Under the pieces are notes generated by a model. The model had not been told where the DNA came from. It saw nothing but the letters and a program-made list of their open reading frames with translations, and did no database searches. Below, in pieces: positions 44,464 to 53,492 of a stretch of 64,000 bases of DNA. How positions within the stretch are numbered: the first letter of the stretch is position 1; each line of letters opens with the position of its first letter. The stretch spans positions 1,015,566 through 1,079,565 of the forward strand of contig NZ_BSNI01000002.1 of NCBI RefSeq assembly GCF_030159895.1. The letters run 5' to 3'. The DNA comes from Maritalea porphyrae. Lineage in GTDB: Bacteria > Pseudomonadota > Alphaproteobacteria > Rhizobiales > Devosiaceae. Made by a program: the position numbers and the translations under genes.

Positions 44464-47133
44464 ATGATGGAACGAGTTGTAGATGTGTTCAAAAAGCACG
44501 TCTGGAGTCTGACAAACATTCCAGCGCTGATTGCGCTCGTTCTGACCATTTGTTTCTGGCAATACTCGGAATATCAGTCGCGCTCGATTTACGAACAATC
44601 TGTCCGCGAAGAAGTCACGAGCCAGGCAAATCTTTTGCGCTCGCGCATCGAAGGCAATATCAACTCAAACCTTCAATTGGCGAAGGGGTTGGTGTCGGTG
44701 CTTTCTGGGCAACCGGATATGACGCCTCAGCAATTCGAAAGGCTCGCCAAGAACCTCTTTGATGGCCATTCAGAACTCATAATTATCGCTGGCGCACCTG
44801 ATCTTGTTATTGAGATGATCTATCCGCGTAAAGGTAATGAGAAGGCCATGGGTCTTGATTACAACAAGAATGCAGCCCAGCGCGCAGCCGCATTGCGCGC
44901 ACGCGATAGTGGAAGTCTAATTCTTGCCGGTCCGGTTAATCTTGTCCAAGGCGGCCAAGGTTTTATTGGACGCTTTCCAGTGTTCACGGACAACCCTGAC
45001 GGCACGCAGCGTTTTTGGGGTATTGTTTCAGCGGTAATTGACGTTCAAAAACTCTATGCAAATAGCGGGCTTACCGATCCAGATTTGCCGATTGACGTTT
45101 CATTGGTTGGCAAGGATGCGTTGGGATCGCAAGGCGAGGTGTTTTTTGGACCCGACAAGCGCGGATACGAAAAAGCTGTAATGGTCGATGTCCGACTGCC
45201 AAACGGTTCTTGGCAAATGCTGGCCTGTCCAAAAGGTGGATGGCCCGCGCATGCTGCCGATCTCACTTCTTTGCGTATCGCAATGTTGTTTGCCGGCTTG
45301 TTGATCTTCGCGCCAACCGCCTATTCAGGCCACCTGATGCGACAGCGAAAGAACCAAACAGATGAATTGGCAACGCGCGAAGAAAAAATCGCACTCATTT
45401 CGGAACGGCTAAACGTTGCACTATCATCTTCAGATATTGGTGTTTGGGAAGCCAATTTGGTGACAGGTGAGCGTTTCTGGGACAGACGAACGAACCTCTT
45501 GTTTGGATTAGAAGCCGCTGACACGACCTATTCTCCAGATGTATTCACCAATGCCTTGCACCCCGATGATGTGGATCGGGTGATGACATCGTTTAATGAG
45601 GCGATACGTACAAAGTCTCAACTGAGTACCGAGTTTCGGATTATCACGCCAAGCGGTAAAATTAGGCATTTGCAGTCGCGTTGTGCCTATTATCAACCAG
45701 CTGATGGCGACCCGAAAATGGTCGGCGTCAATTGGGATATCACGGCTGACGTAAATATGCGCGAAGAGTTACTCGACGCCAAACGATTGGCTGAAAGCCG
45801 AAATGCAGAACTCGAGGGCATGCAAATTCGCATTAAGCACTTGGCGTTGCATGACCCATTGACCAAGTTGCCGAACCGACGTTTCCTTGATCAGACGATT
45901 GAAAACTACTCAGCTGAGGAGCACAGCGATGATACGGTTGCCATGCTGGCGATTGATCTTGATCGCTTTAAGCAGATTAACGATTCACTTGGCCATTTGG
46001 CCGGCGATGCGGTTCTGCGACATGTCGCGACGGTTTTAACAAAAGCCTTGGATGAATCAGACTTTGTCGCCCGTGTCGGAGGCGATGAATTTGTCATCAT
46101 TGTAGAGCGTACCTTTGACAAAGCCGAGTTGGCGTCGCTCGCCGATTCGATAATTGATGCGTTAAAGGTTCCCGTTATGTATGAAGGGCAACCTTGTCGG
46201 TTTGGTGCAAGCGTTGGCATTGCGTACGCTGATAAGGGCGAGGCCGATCTGAACGACTTGATGACCAAGTCAGATATAGCACTGTATCGAGCCAAAGAGC
46301 TGGGTCGGAATTGCTTTGAGTTCTTCTCAAATGATCAGCAGGCGCGAATTGTCAAAGCACGTGAAGTCTCTGAAGAGATTTTGTGGGGCCTAGAGTTAGG
46401 GCAGTTCATTCCATTTTATCAGCCCCAGTTCGACGCGCATAGCGGTGAAATTGTTGGGGTAGAAGCGCTTGCGCGTTGGGATCATCCGGACAAGGGCGTG
46501 CTTAGCCCATTCGAATTTCTCAAAGTCGCTGAAGACATAAATGTTATCGACGATATCGATCACGACGTATTGGCCACTGTCCTGAATGATTTGAAATTCT
46601 GGGAAGAACAAGGCATTTCCGTCGAACATGCGTCGGTGAATATATCGTCGCCACGTTTGCGCGATGAGAATCTAATACGCCGTCTTAAAGAATTGCAGAT
46701 TGAGCCTGGTCGCATCACATTCGAACTGCTTGAATCGATCTTCTTGGATGACCGCGATCTAGTGGTTGAACGCAATCTAGAGAAAATCAAACAAATGGGC
46801 ATCGACATCGAAATCGATGATTTTGGTACTGGTCACGCATCAATAATTGGATTGCTAAACCTTGAGCCAAAGCGCATCAAGATTGACCGCCAGTTTGTAA
46901 CGTCCATTGATACATCTGATGAACAACGACGACTTACAAAATCGATGATCGATATGGGTAAGACGTTGAATATCGAAGTGCTCGCAGAGGGTGTCGAAAC
47001 TGAAGGCCAGGCACAAGTGTTGCGCGAACTTGGCGTTGATTCCCTGCAAGGGTACTTATACGCCAAGCCGATGTCAGCACATGACTTCAATCGTTTCATG
47101 CAAGATTATAAGGCGCAGGTCAAAGCGTCCTGA
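44464..47133 (+). CDS. CHASE-PAS-GGDEF-EAL protein (c-di-GMP turnover)
   Basis: An 889-residue inner-membrane signalling protein. A first membrane helix (residues ~18-36) and a second (~270-290) enclose a CHASE sensor domain (~45-240; IEGNINSNLQLAKGLVSVLSG, LIIIAGAPDLVIEMIYP). A PAS domain follows (~315-430), then GGDEF (~455-620) with an intact GGDEF active site in ARVGGDEFVII, and EAL (~635-885) with intact VEALARWDHP and the EIDDFGTGHASI metal loop. Both catalytic motifs look complete, so it may make and degrade c-di-GMP, with periplasmic ligand control. Its effect on the Tad pilus in this window is a guess. Confidence 0.92.
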   Translation: MMERVVDVFKKHVWSLTNIPALIALVLTICFWQYSEYQSRSIYEQSVREEVTSQANLLRSRIEGNINSNLQLAKGLVSVLSGQPDMTPQQFERLAKNLFDGHSELIIIAGAPDLVIEMIYPRKGNEKAMGLDYNKNAAQRAAALRARDSGSLILAGPVNLVQGGQGFIGRFPVFTDNPDGTQRFWGIVSAVIDVQKLYANSGLTDPDLPIDVSLVGKDALGSQGEVFFGPDKRGYEKAVMVDVRLPNGSWQMLACPKGGWPAHAADLTSLRIAMLFAGLLIFAPTAYSGHLMRQRKNQTDELATREEKIALISERLNVALSSSDIGVWEANLVTGERFWDRRTNLLFGLEAADTTYSPDVFTNALHPDDVDRVMTSFNEAIRTKSQLSTEFRIITPSGKIRHLQSRCAYYQPADGDPKMVGVNWDITADVNMREELLDAKRLAESRNAELEGMQIRIKHLALHDPLTKLPNRRFLDQTIENYSAEEHSDDTVAMLAIDLDRFKQINDSLGHLAGDAVLRHVATVLTKALDESDFVARVGGDEFVIIVERTFDKAELASLADSIIDALKVPVMYEGQPCRFGASVGIAYADKGEADLNDLMTKSDIALYRAKELGRNCFEFFSNDQQARIVKAREVSEEILWGLELGQFIPFYQPQFDAHSGEIVGVEALARWDHPDKGVLSPFEFLKVAEDINVIDDIDHDVLATVLNDLKFWEEQGISVEHASVNISSPRLRDENLIRRLKELQIEPGRITFELLESIFLDDRDLVVERNLEKIKQMGIDIEIDDFGTGHASIIGLLNLEPKRIKIDRQFVTSIDTSDEQRRLTKSMIDMGKTLNIEVLAEGVETEGQAQVLRELGVDSLQGYLYAKPMSAHDFNRFMQDYKAQVKAS

Positions 47134-47166
47134 ACAAGCGGTTGCCAAAGCTAGGCGAACTGCAAA

Positions 47167-47796
47167 TTAGAAGCGGGCGATCGTTGCTCGTAATTCTTCA
47201 ATTCCAACACCCTTTTCAGATGAAGTGATAATCATCTCTGGATGTGCCGCAGGGTGTTTTGCAATCATCTGCGCCGTTTTGGCTTGAATGCGCTCTAACT
47301 CTCCAGCCTTTGGCTTATCAGCTTTCGTCAATACGATCTGATAGGATACAGCAGCCGTATCCAGTTCGTTCATAACGGTTTCATCCGCTGCTTTTGGGCC
47401 GTGGCGTCCATCAATCAGCACAAAAACGCGGCGCAGTGTGGCGCGCCCTTTCAAGTATGAGTGGATGAGCCTTGTCCATTTTTCAACGGTCTTTTTGGGC
47501 GCTTTAGCAAAGCCATAACCCGGCATATCGACAATCCGCATTGGCGCGTCGTCCGCTTCAAAGATATTGAGCTCTTGCGTACGGCCTGGCGTGTTTGACG
47601 TACGCGCCAAATTTACACGATTGGTTAGTGCGTTGATCAAAGAGGATTTGCCGACGTTGGAGCGGCCTGCAAATGCGATTTCGGTCCGATCTCCCGGCGG
47701 AAGGTCGTCAACACGCACGCACCCCTTGATAAACTGCCAAGGGCGCGCAAATAGCAGTCTGCCTGCTTCAATTTCGTCTTCTCTAAATTCGGTCAT
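47167..47796 (-). CDS. engB: Ribosome biogenesis GTPase EngB (YihA/YsxC)
   Basis: A 209-residue GTPase needed for large ribosomal subunit assembly. G1 [14 protein letters not shown] (near residue 45), G2-like [11 protein letters not shown]3 [11 protein letters not shown] (near 93), G4 TKADK (near 157) are all present. Length fits. It is read leftward ten bases before... its start lies ten bases downstream of the acetyltransferase stop, so both follow yidC in the same direction, though a terminator lies between yidC and the acetyltransferase. Confidence 0.94.
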   Translation of the reverse strand: MTEFREDEIEAGRLLFARPWQFIKGCVRVDDLPPGDRTEIAFAGRSNVGKSSLINALTNRVNLARTSNTPGRTQELNIFEADDAPMRIVDMPGYGFAKAPKKTVEKWTRLIHSYLKGRATLRRVFVLIDGRHGPKAADETVMNELDTAAVSYQIVLTKADKPKAGELERIQAKTAQMIAKHPAAHPEMIITSSEKGVGIEELRATIARF

Positions 47797-47805
47797 CTGT
47801 GCGGT

Positions 47806-48441
47806 CTATACCGCATTGCGCAATGCGTCTAGGTCCGCATTCGTGATCGCTTCCAAATTCTTCGTAATTTTTTCAATCGACCAGTCCCACCACTTGATGT
47901 TTTGCAAAGCATTCACGGTTTCACCGTCGAAACGTTTGCGGATTTCCCGGGCAGGGTTGCCGGCTACGATTGTGTAAGGTGGAACGTCTCGCCCAACCAC
48001 GGCATGAGCGCCAATTATAGCACCGTCGCCGATTTGTACGCCCGGCATAATCGTTGCCGCTCGGCCAATCCAAACATCGTTGCCAACAATCGTATCACCG
48101 CGAGACTGGCTTTTGAGCTGCTCAACATCACCATCGCCCCAACCATTTTTAAAAACAGCGAAAGGAAAAGTCGAAAACGAAGTAAAGGTATGGTTGGCAC
48201 CATTCATCATAAATGTGCAGTCTTTCGCGAGCGAGCAGAATTTTCCGATGATCAGCTTATCGCCAACAAACTCATAGTGATAAAGCACATTGCGGCGTTC
48301 AAATTCTGCCGCATCGTCTTCATCATCATAGTAGGTATAGTCGCCAACCACGATATCTGGCCGCGTGATATGGTTCTTCAAGAATATTAGCTGGTCGATG
48401 CCAGGAAGAGGAGTTGGATCATTTGGGTTTGGGCCAAACAT
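47806..48441 (-). CDS. CatB/Vat-like hexapeptide acetyltransferase
   Basis: A 211-residue left-handed beta-helix acetyltransferase of the xenobiotic acetyltransferase group (CatB/VatD-like). Typical segments are LIIGKFCSLAKDCTFMMNGANH (with the loop His near residue 80), GDTIVGNDVWIGRAATIMPG, IGDGAIIGAHAVVGRDV and YTIVAGNPAREIRKRF. Chromosomal members are common; acetylation of chloramphenicol or streptogramins cannot be concluded. It stands between yidC and engB, which in relatives I recall are usually close, so it may be a later insertion. Confidence 0.83.
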   Translation of the reverse strand: MFGPNPNDPTPLPGIDQLIFLKNHITRPDIVVGDYTYYDDEDDAAEFERRNVLYHYEFVGDKLIIGKFCSLAKDCTFMMNGANHTFTSFSTFPFAVFKNGWGDGDVEQLKSQSRGDTIVGNDVWIGRAATIMPGVQIGDGAIIGAHAVVGRDVPPYTIVAGNPAREIRKRFDGETVNALQNIKWWDWSIEKITKNLEAITNADLDALRNAV

Positions 48442-48453
48442 AAATCACCACAC

Positions 48454-48484
48454 AAAAAAAGCCGCGTCGTATATGCGACGCGAC
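48454..48484 (-). terminator. Rho-independent terminator between yidC and acetyltransferase gene
   Basis: On the minus strand GTCGCGTCG (48484-48476) pairs with CGACGCGGC (48469-48461), nine positions with one G-U pair that exists only in the leftward RNA, followed by seven U (48460-48454). It lies 43 bases after the yidC stop and 13 bases before the acetyltransferase start. Confidence 0.92.
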
Positions 48485-48526
48485 TTTAATCTTTAGTACC
48501 GTACTGGTCCAGTTATAGGACGAGAC

Positions 48527-50353
48527 TTATTTAGCTTCACCTTCAGGCGATTTCTTTTTGAAAGTCGCCATGATGTTGCCAAGAATATCCACATCTGCGC
48601 CGTGGCGCTTCATGATGAAATATTGCTGCAAGATGGACAAGAAGTTGTTCCATGCCCAATAGATCACCAGACCCGCTGGGAAACCAGCCAACATGAATGT
48701 AAAGATCACTGGCATCCAAGCAAAGATCGCAGCCTGAGTTGCATCGGCTGGCGGTGGGTTCAAACGCATTTGCACGAACATGGTCAAACCCATGATCAAT
48801 GGCCATGCACCGAGTACAAGGAAACCACCAATGAGAGGCAAAGCTGTTGGATCCACTGGGATCAATCCAAACAGATTGAATAGGTTTGTTGGATCAGGCA
48901 CAGCCAAATCTTGTACCCAGCCAAAGAATGGCGCTTGGCGCATTTCAATGGTGACAAACAGCACTTTATAAAGCGAGAAGAACACAGGGATCTGGATAAG
49001 CACCGGCCAACAACCACTCATTGGGTTGATTTTTTCGCGCTTATAAAGCTCCATCATGGCTTGTTGTTGGGCCATGCGGTCTTCTTTGTGCCGTTCTTGA
49101 ATTTCCTTCATTTCCGGCTGAACTTTTTTCATCCCCGCCATTGACGCGTAAGACTTGTTAGCGAACCAGAAGAAAGCGATCTTGATCAGAACTGTCACGG
49201 CCAAAATCGCAAGACCAAAGTTGCCCAAAATGTCGTTCAAGAAACGGATCACGTAGAATAGTGGTTTGGTGATGAAATGGAACCAACCCCAGTCGATCAG
49301 CAATTCCAAACGATCAAGGCCAAGACCCTTTTCATAGGAATCAATGATGCGCTCAACTTTCGCACCTGCAAAGATATAGCTTTGATGTTCAGCTGTTGAA
49401 CCTGCCGGCACAACGGTTGGCTCGGTTGTTACATAGCTTGCGCGATAAGTGTCACGACCGTCAGTTTTCTTGTAATCAAACTGAGCATTGATGATTGCGC
49501 CAGCCTCTGGGAAAACAGTCGCCGCCCAATATTTGTCAGTGAAGCCAAGCCAGCCTGATTTTGCATCATACTTCTTGCGGCTATCTTCAACCAAATCTTT
49601 GTAACCCAATTCAACTAGGTTTGCGTCACCCAACACGCCAATCGGGCCTTCATGCAAAATGAAGAAGCCTGAAGTTTCAGGAGTTTCTTGGCGCGCTACG
49701 TAAGAGTAGGGGTAAAGCGCAATATCGCCTGCAGAGTTGTTCTGGACTGTCTGTTTAACGGTGAAGAGATAGTTTTCATCGACTTCAAATGTGCGATTGA
49801 AAACCAAGCCTTCGCCATTGTCGTAAGTCAAGGTAACAGGATTGTTCGCATTTAGCGTCGGGTTGCCTTCAACTGACCAAACGGTCGTTGGCCTTGGCAA
49901 TTTAACCGTTGAACCGGCAAGCGCTGTCCAGCCCTGTTCCGCGTAATAAGGTTTTGGAGTACCTTGCGGAGAAAGCAATGTGATGATTGGGCTGTCGTCT
50001 TCAATTGTCTCACGATATTGGGTGAGGTGAAGGTCATCAAGCCGACCGCCAACAAGATTGATCGAGCCATCAAGCGCACCTGTCGAGATTTTGACGCGAT
50101 CTGTTGCCGCAATCACTTCTTCCCGTGTGCCGGTAATCAACGCTGATGCTGCATCAGCCTGCGTGCTGGTTGATACAGTTCCCGGCGTTGGCAAGCCTGC
50201 ATTAGGGTCCGTTTCAGCTGCTTGCTGTGCAGCCAATTCGGCTTGTTGTTGTGCCTTTTCCAACTGCGGCCCAGCAACAAAGTATTGCCAACCTACAAGG
50301 ACCAAGATCGACAAGCCGATCGCTAAGATATAATTGCGGCCTTCACCATTCAT
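48527..50353 (-). CDS. yidC: Membrane protein insertase YidC
   Basis: A 608-residue inner-membrane insertase that places proteins in the membrane with or without SecYEG. It has the Gram-negative layout: an N-terminal helix (YILAIGLSILVLVGWQYFV), a large periplasmic domain (~60-370), then the conserved insertase core with five helices (~375-595) starting FYVIRFLNDILGNFGLAILAVT and containing NPMSGCWPVLIQIPVFFSLYK. The start overlaps the rnpA stop by four bases (ATGA). A strong terminator follows. Confidence 0.96.
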   Translation of the reverse strand: MNGEGRNYILAIGLSILVLVGWQYFVAGPQLEKAQQQAELAAQQAAETDPNAGLPTPGTVSTSTQADAASALITGTREEVIAATDRVKISTGALDGSINLVGGRLDDLHLTQYRETIEDDSPIITLLSPQGTPKPYYAEQGWTALAGSTVKLPRPTTVWSVEGNPTLNANNPVTLTYDNGEGLVFNRTFEVDENYLFTVKQTVQNNSAGDIALYPYSYVARQETPETSGFFILHEGPIGVLGDANLVELGYKDLVEDSRKKYDAKSGWLGFTDKYWAATVFPEAGAIINAQFDYKKTDGRDTYRASYVTTEPTVVPAGSTAEHQSYIFAGAKVERIIDSYEKGLGLDRLELLIDWGWFHFITKPLFYVIRFLNDILGNFGLAILAVTVLIKIAFFWFANKSYASMAGMKKVQPEMKEIQERHKEDRMAQQQAMMELYKREKINPMSGCWPVLIQIPVFFSLYKVLFVTIEMRQAPFFGWVQDLAVPDPTNLFNLFGLIPVDPTALPLIGGFLVLGAWPLIMGLTMFVQMRLNPPPADATQAAIFAWMPVIFTFMLAGFPAGLVIYWAWNNFLSILQQYFIMKRHGADVDILGNIMATFKKKSPEGEAK

Positions 50354-50712
50354 GATTTTGCTTTCCGCTCCCGTGCATCCACCCGCTTTGCGTGCGGACT
50401 GTGTATTTTTTCGATCGCTCGACCCAAGCCTTCTTCTAAAAGGCTAAAAGGTTCATGTAACGCTTCTCTACGCCCAATCAATACATAGTTGAAATTAGGC
50501 TTGAATTTTTGCGCTATTTTTTCACTTAGCGCGCGCAATCGGCGCTTAATTCTGTTGCGTTCTGGGGCGTTGCCGACGCGCTTTGTGACCGTAAACCCGA
50601 TTCCAGGCTCTGCGTCGTCACACTTTGTTGCTTGCAGCACAAAGCCGCGGCGGACCGATTTCAGTCCACGCGCGGCTTGTAAAAACTGCGCCCGATGCTT
50701 CAAACGGCGCAT
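50350..50712 (-). CDS. rnpA: Ribonuclease P protein component
   Basis: A 120-residue basic protein that assists the RNase P RNA in tRNA 5' maturation. The start MRRLKHRAQFLQAARG and the signature RNRIKRRLRAL (RNR motif, near residue 55) are diagnostic. The ATG at 50712 is chosen for its GGGGG ribosome site five bases upstream; a longer in-frame reading from 50751 would add 13 residues without such a site. It lies between rpmH and yidC, coupled to yidC by ATGA. Confidence 0.94.
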   Translation of the reverse strand: MRRLKHRAQFLQAARGLKSVRRGFVLQATKCDDAEPGIGFTVTKRVGNAPERNRIKRRLRALSEKIAQKFKPNFNYVLIGRREALHEPFSLLEEGLGRAIEKIHSPHAKRVDARERKAKS

Positions 50713-50770
50713 GCAACCCCCTGCAAATGTTCTGACCCATGGCAAATCCAACGGGTCATCAAGAACATTC

Positions 50771-50905
50771 TTACGCAGACAAACGCTTGCGACCGCGTGC
50801 GCGGCGAGCGTTCAAGATTTTACGGCCATTTTTTGTCGCCATGCGTGCACGGAAACCGTGACGACGAGTGCGCACAAGATTGCTAGGCTGAAAGGTACGC
50901 TTCAT
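50771..50905 (-). CDS. rpmH: 50S ribosomal protein L34
   Basis: A 44-residue, very basic protein: [20 protein letters not shown], followed by [19 protein letters not shown] and the end KRLSA. This is the universal L34 pattern and length. It is the first gene of the leftward rpmH-rnpA-yidC operon, 58 bases ahead of rnpA, and a consensus promoter lies upstream at 51034-51062. Confidence 0.97.
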   Translation of the reverse strand: MKRTFQPSNLVRTRRHGFRARMATKNGRKILNARRARGRKRLSA

Positions 50906-51264
50906 TGCTCATCCACAATGCCGTTCGCGGCACTGTTCCTCTCGAAAATTAAAAAACAGGTAGCCATTCTAGTAGTCAGCAGCACGCAACAGAAAATCGG
51001 TGTCGCGCCACAATTTATGGCCGAGTTGGGCGGTGTATAGGCAAAATGGGGCGTCAAGTCAATCTCAAAGGAGGCAAAGAATGTGTGCTTTTCGCCTTTG
51101 CCCCACGTTCAATTGTTATCAACAGCGCTTGAGTGGTTGATCACGTCACGTCAAATTCAAGTGAGGCTATGAGATGTTTAGCATTTTTGCCGCTATGTTG
51201 CGTTAAAAATCAAGGCAAAACCACCGCAGGGAACTTACGCCGCAATAGTTGAAGGACTGAAATC
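50906..51264. other. Intergenic region rpmH / TVP38 gene
   Basis: A 359-base gap between divergent genes. It contains the rpmH promoter (51034-51062) and, on the other side, a lone TTATCAACA at 51116-51124 that resembles a DnaA box; a single copy does not make an origin. Nothing else was recognised: no tRNA, no repeat array, no small reading frame with a good ribosome site. Confidence 0.5.
51034..51062 (-). promoter_or_regulatory. Sigma-70 promoter of the rpmH operon
   Basis: On the minus strand TTGACT (51062-51057), 17 bases, TATACA (51039-51034): five of six at both boxes, ideal spacing. It would give a leader of about 120 bases before rpmH. Confidence 0.7.
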
Positions 51265-52020
51265 TTGCAAAAGAATATGAAAAGATGGCTGCCTTTGGCG
51301 GTGTTTGCGTTGATTGTGGGCGTTTTTGCCGCGACCGGGGCTTATAAAGTCCTCTCCTTTGAGGCCCTGCTGGAAAACTTCAACGCGCTTCAAACCTTTA
51401 TCGCACAAAACCTTGGCCTATCGGTTGGAATTTTTGGACTGGTTTATGTGGTTGCTGTGGCGCTATCATTTCCTGCAGCTTGGGTACTTACAATTGCCGG
51501 TGGTATCTTTTTTGGGTGGTGGATTGCAGGCTTTGTTACCATCTTATCTGCCACTGTTGGCGCTTCGATTCTTTTTTGGATTGCGAGCACTTCACTTGGA
51601 GAGCATTTGCGCGAGAGCGCTGGGCCGTTTGTGCAAAAATTACGCAAAGGCATGCAAGACGATGCGGTGAACTATATGTTTTTCCTAAGGCTCGTGCCAG
51701 CATTCCCATTTACGTTGGTAAATATTGTGCCAGCGATTCTAGGGGTGCCGTTTGGCATATTCTTTTGGACAACACTTGTCGGCATTGCCCCCGGCACCTT
51801 TGCATATGCGTACGCGGGAGAAGGAATACGGTCGCTGGTTGAAGCTCAATCCGTCGCTTTTACTGATTGCACACAAGCAGCATCAGACAATTGTGGGGTC
51901 TCTCTGTCGCCAGGGGATTTGGTAACGACTGAACTTATCATCGCGTTTTCCGCACTGGGTCTTATTTCCCTTTTACCTATTGTGATTAAGCGCCTCCGTG
52001 CGAATAATGCGACCAGCTAG
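51265..52020 (+). CDS. TVP38/TMEM64 family membrane protein
   Basis: A 251-residue inner-membrane protein of the DedA-related SNARE-associated (VTT) family. About six hydrophobic segments surround the family core: GLVYVVAVALSFPAAWVLTIAGG, FGWWIAGFVTILSATVGASI and FFLRLVPAFPFTLVNIVPAI (near residue 140). Family members are thought to act as lipid scramblases or in envelope maintenance. The TTG at 51265 is taken as start since AAGGA lies eight bases before it; the ATG four codons later has no ribosome site. It precedes an FAD oxidoreductase gene by 17 bases. Confidence 0.85.
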   Translation: MQKNMKRWLPLAVFALIVGVFAATGAYKVLSFEALLENFNALQTFIAQNLGLSVGIFGLVYVVAVALSFPAAWVLTIAGGIFFGWWIAGFVTILSATVGASILFWIASTSLGEHLRESAGPFVQKLRKGMQDDAVNYMFFLRLVPAFPFTLVNIVPAILGVPFGIFFWTTLVGIAPGTFAYAYAGEGIRSLVEAQSVAFTDCTQAASDNCGVSLSPGDLVTTELIIAFSALGLISLLPIVIKRLRANNATS

Positions 52021-52037
52021 AACAAAAGGCATCATTT

Positions 52038-53468
52038 ATGGCTGAATATCTTAAACCTGACCTTTGCGTAATTGGTGCCGGCTCAGGCGGTTTGACAGTT
52101 GCAGCGGCCGCTGCCCAACTTGGCGCATCTGTTGTTCTGATCGAACGCGACAAGATGGGTGGCGATTGCTTGAACACAGGGTGCGTGCCCTCAAAAGCGC
52201 TTATTGCGGCGGGCACGCGCGCACAGCTCATGCGCACGGCTCCCGAATTTGGCATTCAGGCGGAGGAGCCAAAGCCAAACTTTGGTCGCATCAATGATCA
52301 TATCAAACAGGTCATTGCTGGGATTGCGCCAAACGATTCGGTGGAACGATTTCGCGGTCTTGGCGTCAATGTGATCGAGGGTGAAGCGAGTTTTGTCGAC
52401 AAAAGGACCGTGCAGGTTGGAAACGAGCAGATTCGCGCGCGTCGATTTGTGATCGCAACAGGCTCGCGTCCAATGGTGCCGCCGGTGCCGGGGTTGGCCG
52501 ATGTGCCGTTTCTGACAAACGAGACGATTTTTGAACAACGCCGCAAGCCCGCCGATCTCATCATTGTTGGTGGTGGCCCTATCGGCATGGAGTTGGCACA
52601 GGCGCACCAGCGCCTTGGCTGCAATGTTACGGTGCTTGAGATGGCGGAGCCCTTAGCTAAAGACGACCGTGAATTTACCGATATCGCGTTGCGTCACATT
52701 CGACGTGAAGGTGTTGATATTCGTGCGCGAACAAAAGTGCTCGAAGTGAAAAAGAAGTCGCGCGCAATCGCTGTAGATATCGAGAACCCGGACGGTGATA
52801 TCGAAACTATCGTAGGCACACATCTATTGGTGGCGGCAGGGCGCGTGCCCAATGTCGAAAAACTGAATTTGGAAGCGGCCCAAGTCGAACACACCAAACG
52901 CGGTATCAACATCAATGATGGCTTAAAAACCAGCAACCGCAGGGTTTACGCCATCGGTGATGTGGCAAGCGGACTGCAGTTCACCCATGTTGCTGGGTAT
53001 CAAGCTGGGCTGGTTGTTCGCAATGCTCTGTTTGGATTGCCGGTAAAGCAAAACCGTCAAATTATCCCTTGGGCCACCTATACCGATCCTGCAATCGCTC
53101 AGGTCGGCATGAATGAAGAAGAAGCGCGTGAGAAATATGGTGATCGTTTCAAGGTTTTGCGCTGGAGTTTTGACGAAAACGACCGCGCAAGAGCCGAACG
53201 CCAAACCGATGGCCTTCTTAAAGTCCTAACCGACAATTCTGGTAAGATCATCGGGGCAGGGGCTGTTGGATTGCATGCTGATGAATTGATCAACATGTAC
53301 GCCTTCGCAATTGCCAACAATATGAAAGTTGGCGCGTTTACAAAAATGGTGTCGCCCTATCCCACATTGTTTGAAGTGGCAAAACGCATCAGCATTGAAT
53401 TTTACAAAGACAAATTAGACAATCCCTTGCTCAAAGGGTTGATTGCATTAAACCGTTTGTTTGGCTGA
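52038..53468 (+). CDS. FAD-dependent pyridine nucleotide-disulfide oxidoreductase (MerA/Lpd-like)
   Basis: A 476-residue flavoenzyme of the dihydrolipoamide dehydrogenase/mercuric reductase superfamily. It has the FAD motif GAGSGGLTVAAAAAQLG, the redox disulfide GGDCLNTGCVPSKAL (near residue 40), the NAD(P) motif GGGPIGMELAQAHQRLG (near 177), FAD motif YAIGDVASG and the dimer domain. At the C terminus the usual HPT-E base motif reads SPYPTLFEVAKRI, Tyr replacing His, as in MerA-like members rather than true Lpd. No metal-binding N-terminal domain. Adjacent to TVP38; the two occur fused in other bacteria as I recall. Substrate unknown. Confidence 0.83.
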   Translation: MAEYLKPDLCVIGAGSGGLTVAAAAAQLGASVVLIERDKMGGDCLNTGCVPSKALIAAGTRAQLMRTAPEFGIQAEEPKPNFGRINDHIKQVIAGIAPNDSVERFRGLGVNVIEGEASFVDKRTVQVGNEQIRARRFVIATGSRPMVPPVPGLADVPFLTNETIFEQRRKPADLIIVGGGPIGMELAQAHQRLGCNVTVLEMAEPLAKDDREFTDIALRHIRREGVDIRARTKVLEVKKKSRAIAVDIENPDGDIETIVGTHLLVAAGRVPNVEKLNLEAAQVEHTKRGININDGLKTSNRRVYAIGDVASGLQFTHVAGYQAGLVVRNALFGLPVKQNRQIIPWATYTDPAIAQVGMNEEEAREKYGDRFKVLRWSFDENDRARAERQTDGLLKVLTDNSGKIIGAGAVGLHADELINMYAFAIANNMKVGAFTKMVSPYPTLFEVAKRISIEFYKDKLDNPLLKGLIALNRLFG

Positions 53469-53492
53469 TCAAAACTGGATTAGTGTTCCACT

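Noticed and set aside
47806..48441. Acquired chloramphenicol resistance gene
   Set aside because: CatB-like folds are common chromosomal acetyltransferases; there is no mobile element, integron site or unusual composition to support recent acquisition.
51116..51124. DnaA-like box TTATCAACA near rpmH as part of a replication origin
   Set aside because: Only one copy is seen, with no cluster, AT-rich unwinding element or dnaA gene nearby; alphaproteobacterial origins are usually not beside rpmH.
52038..53468. Mercuric reductase of a mer operon
   Set aside because: No MerR, MerT or MerP gene is near, no N-terminal metal-binding domain is present, and no C-terminal Cys pair was seen.
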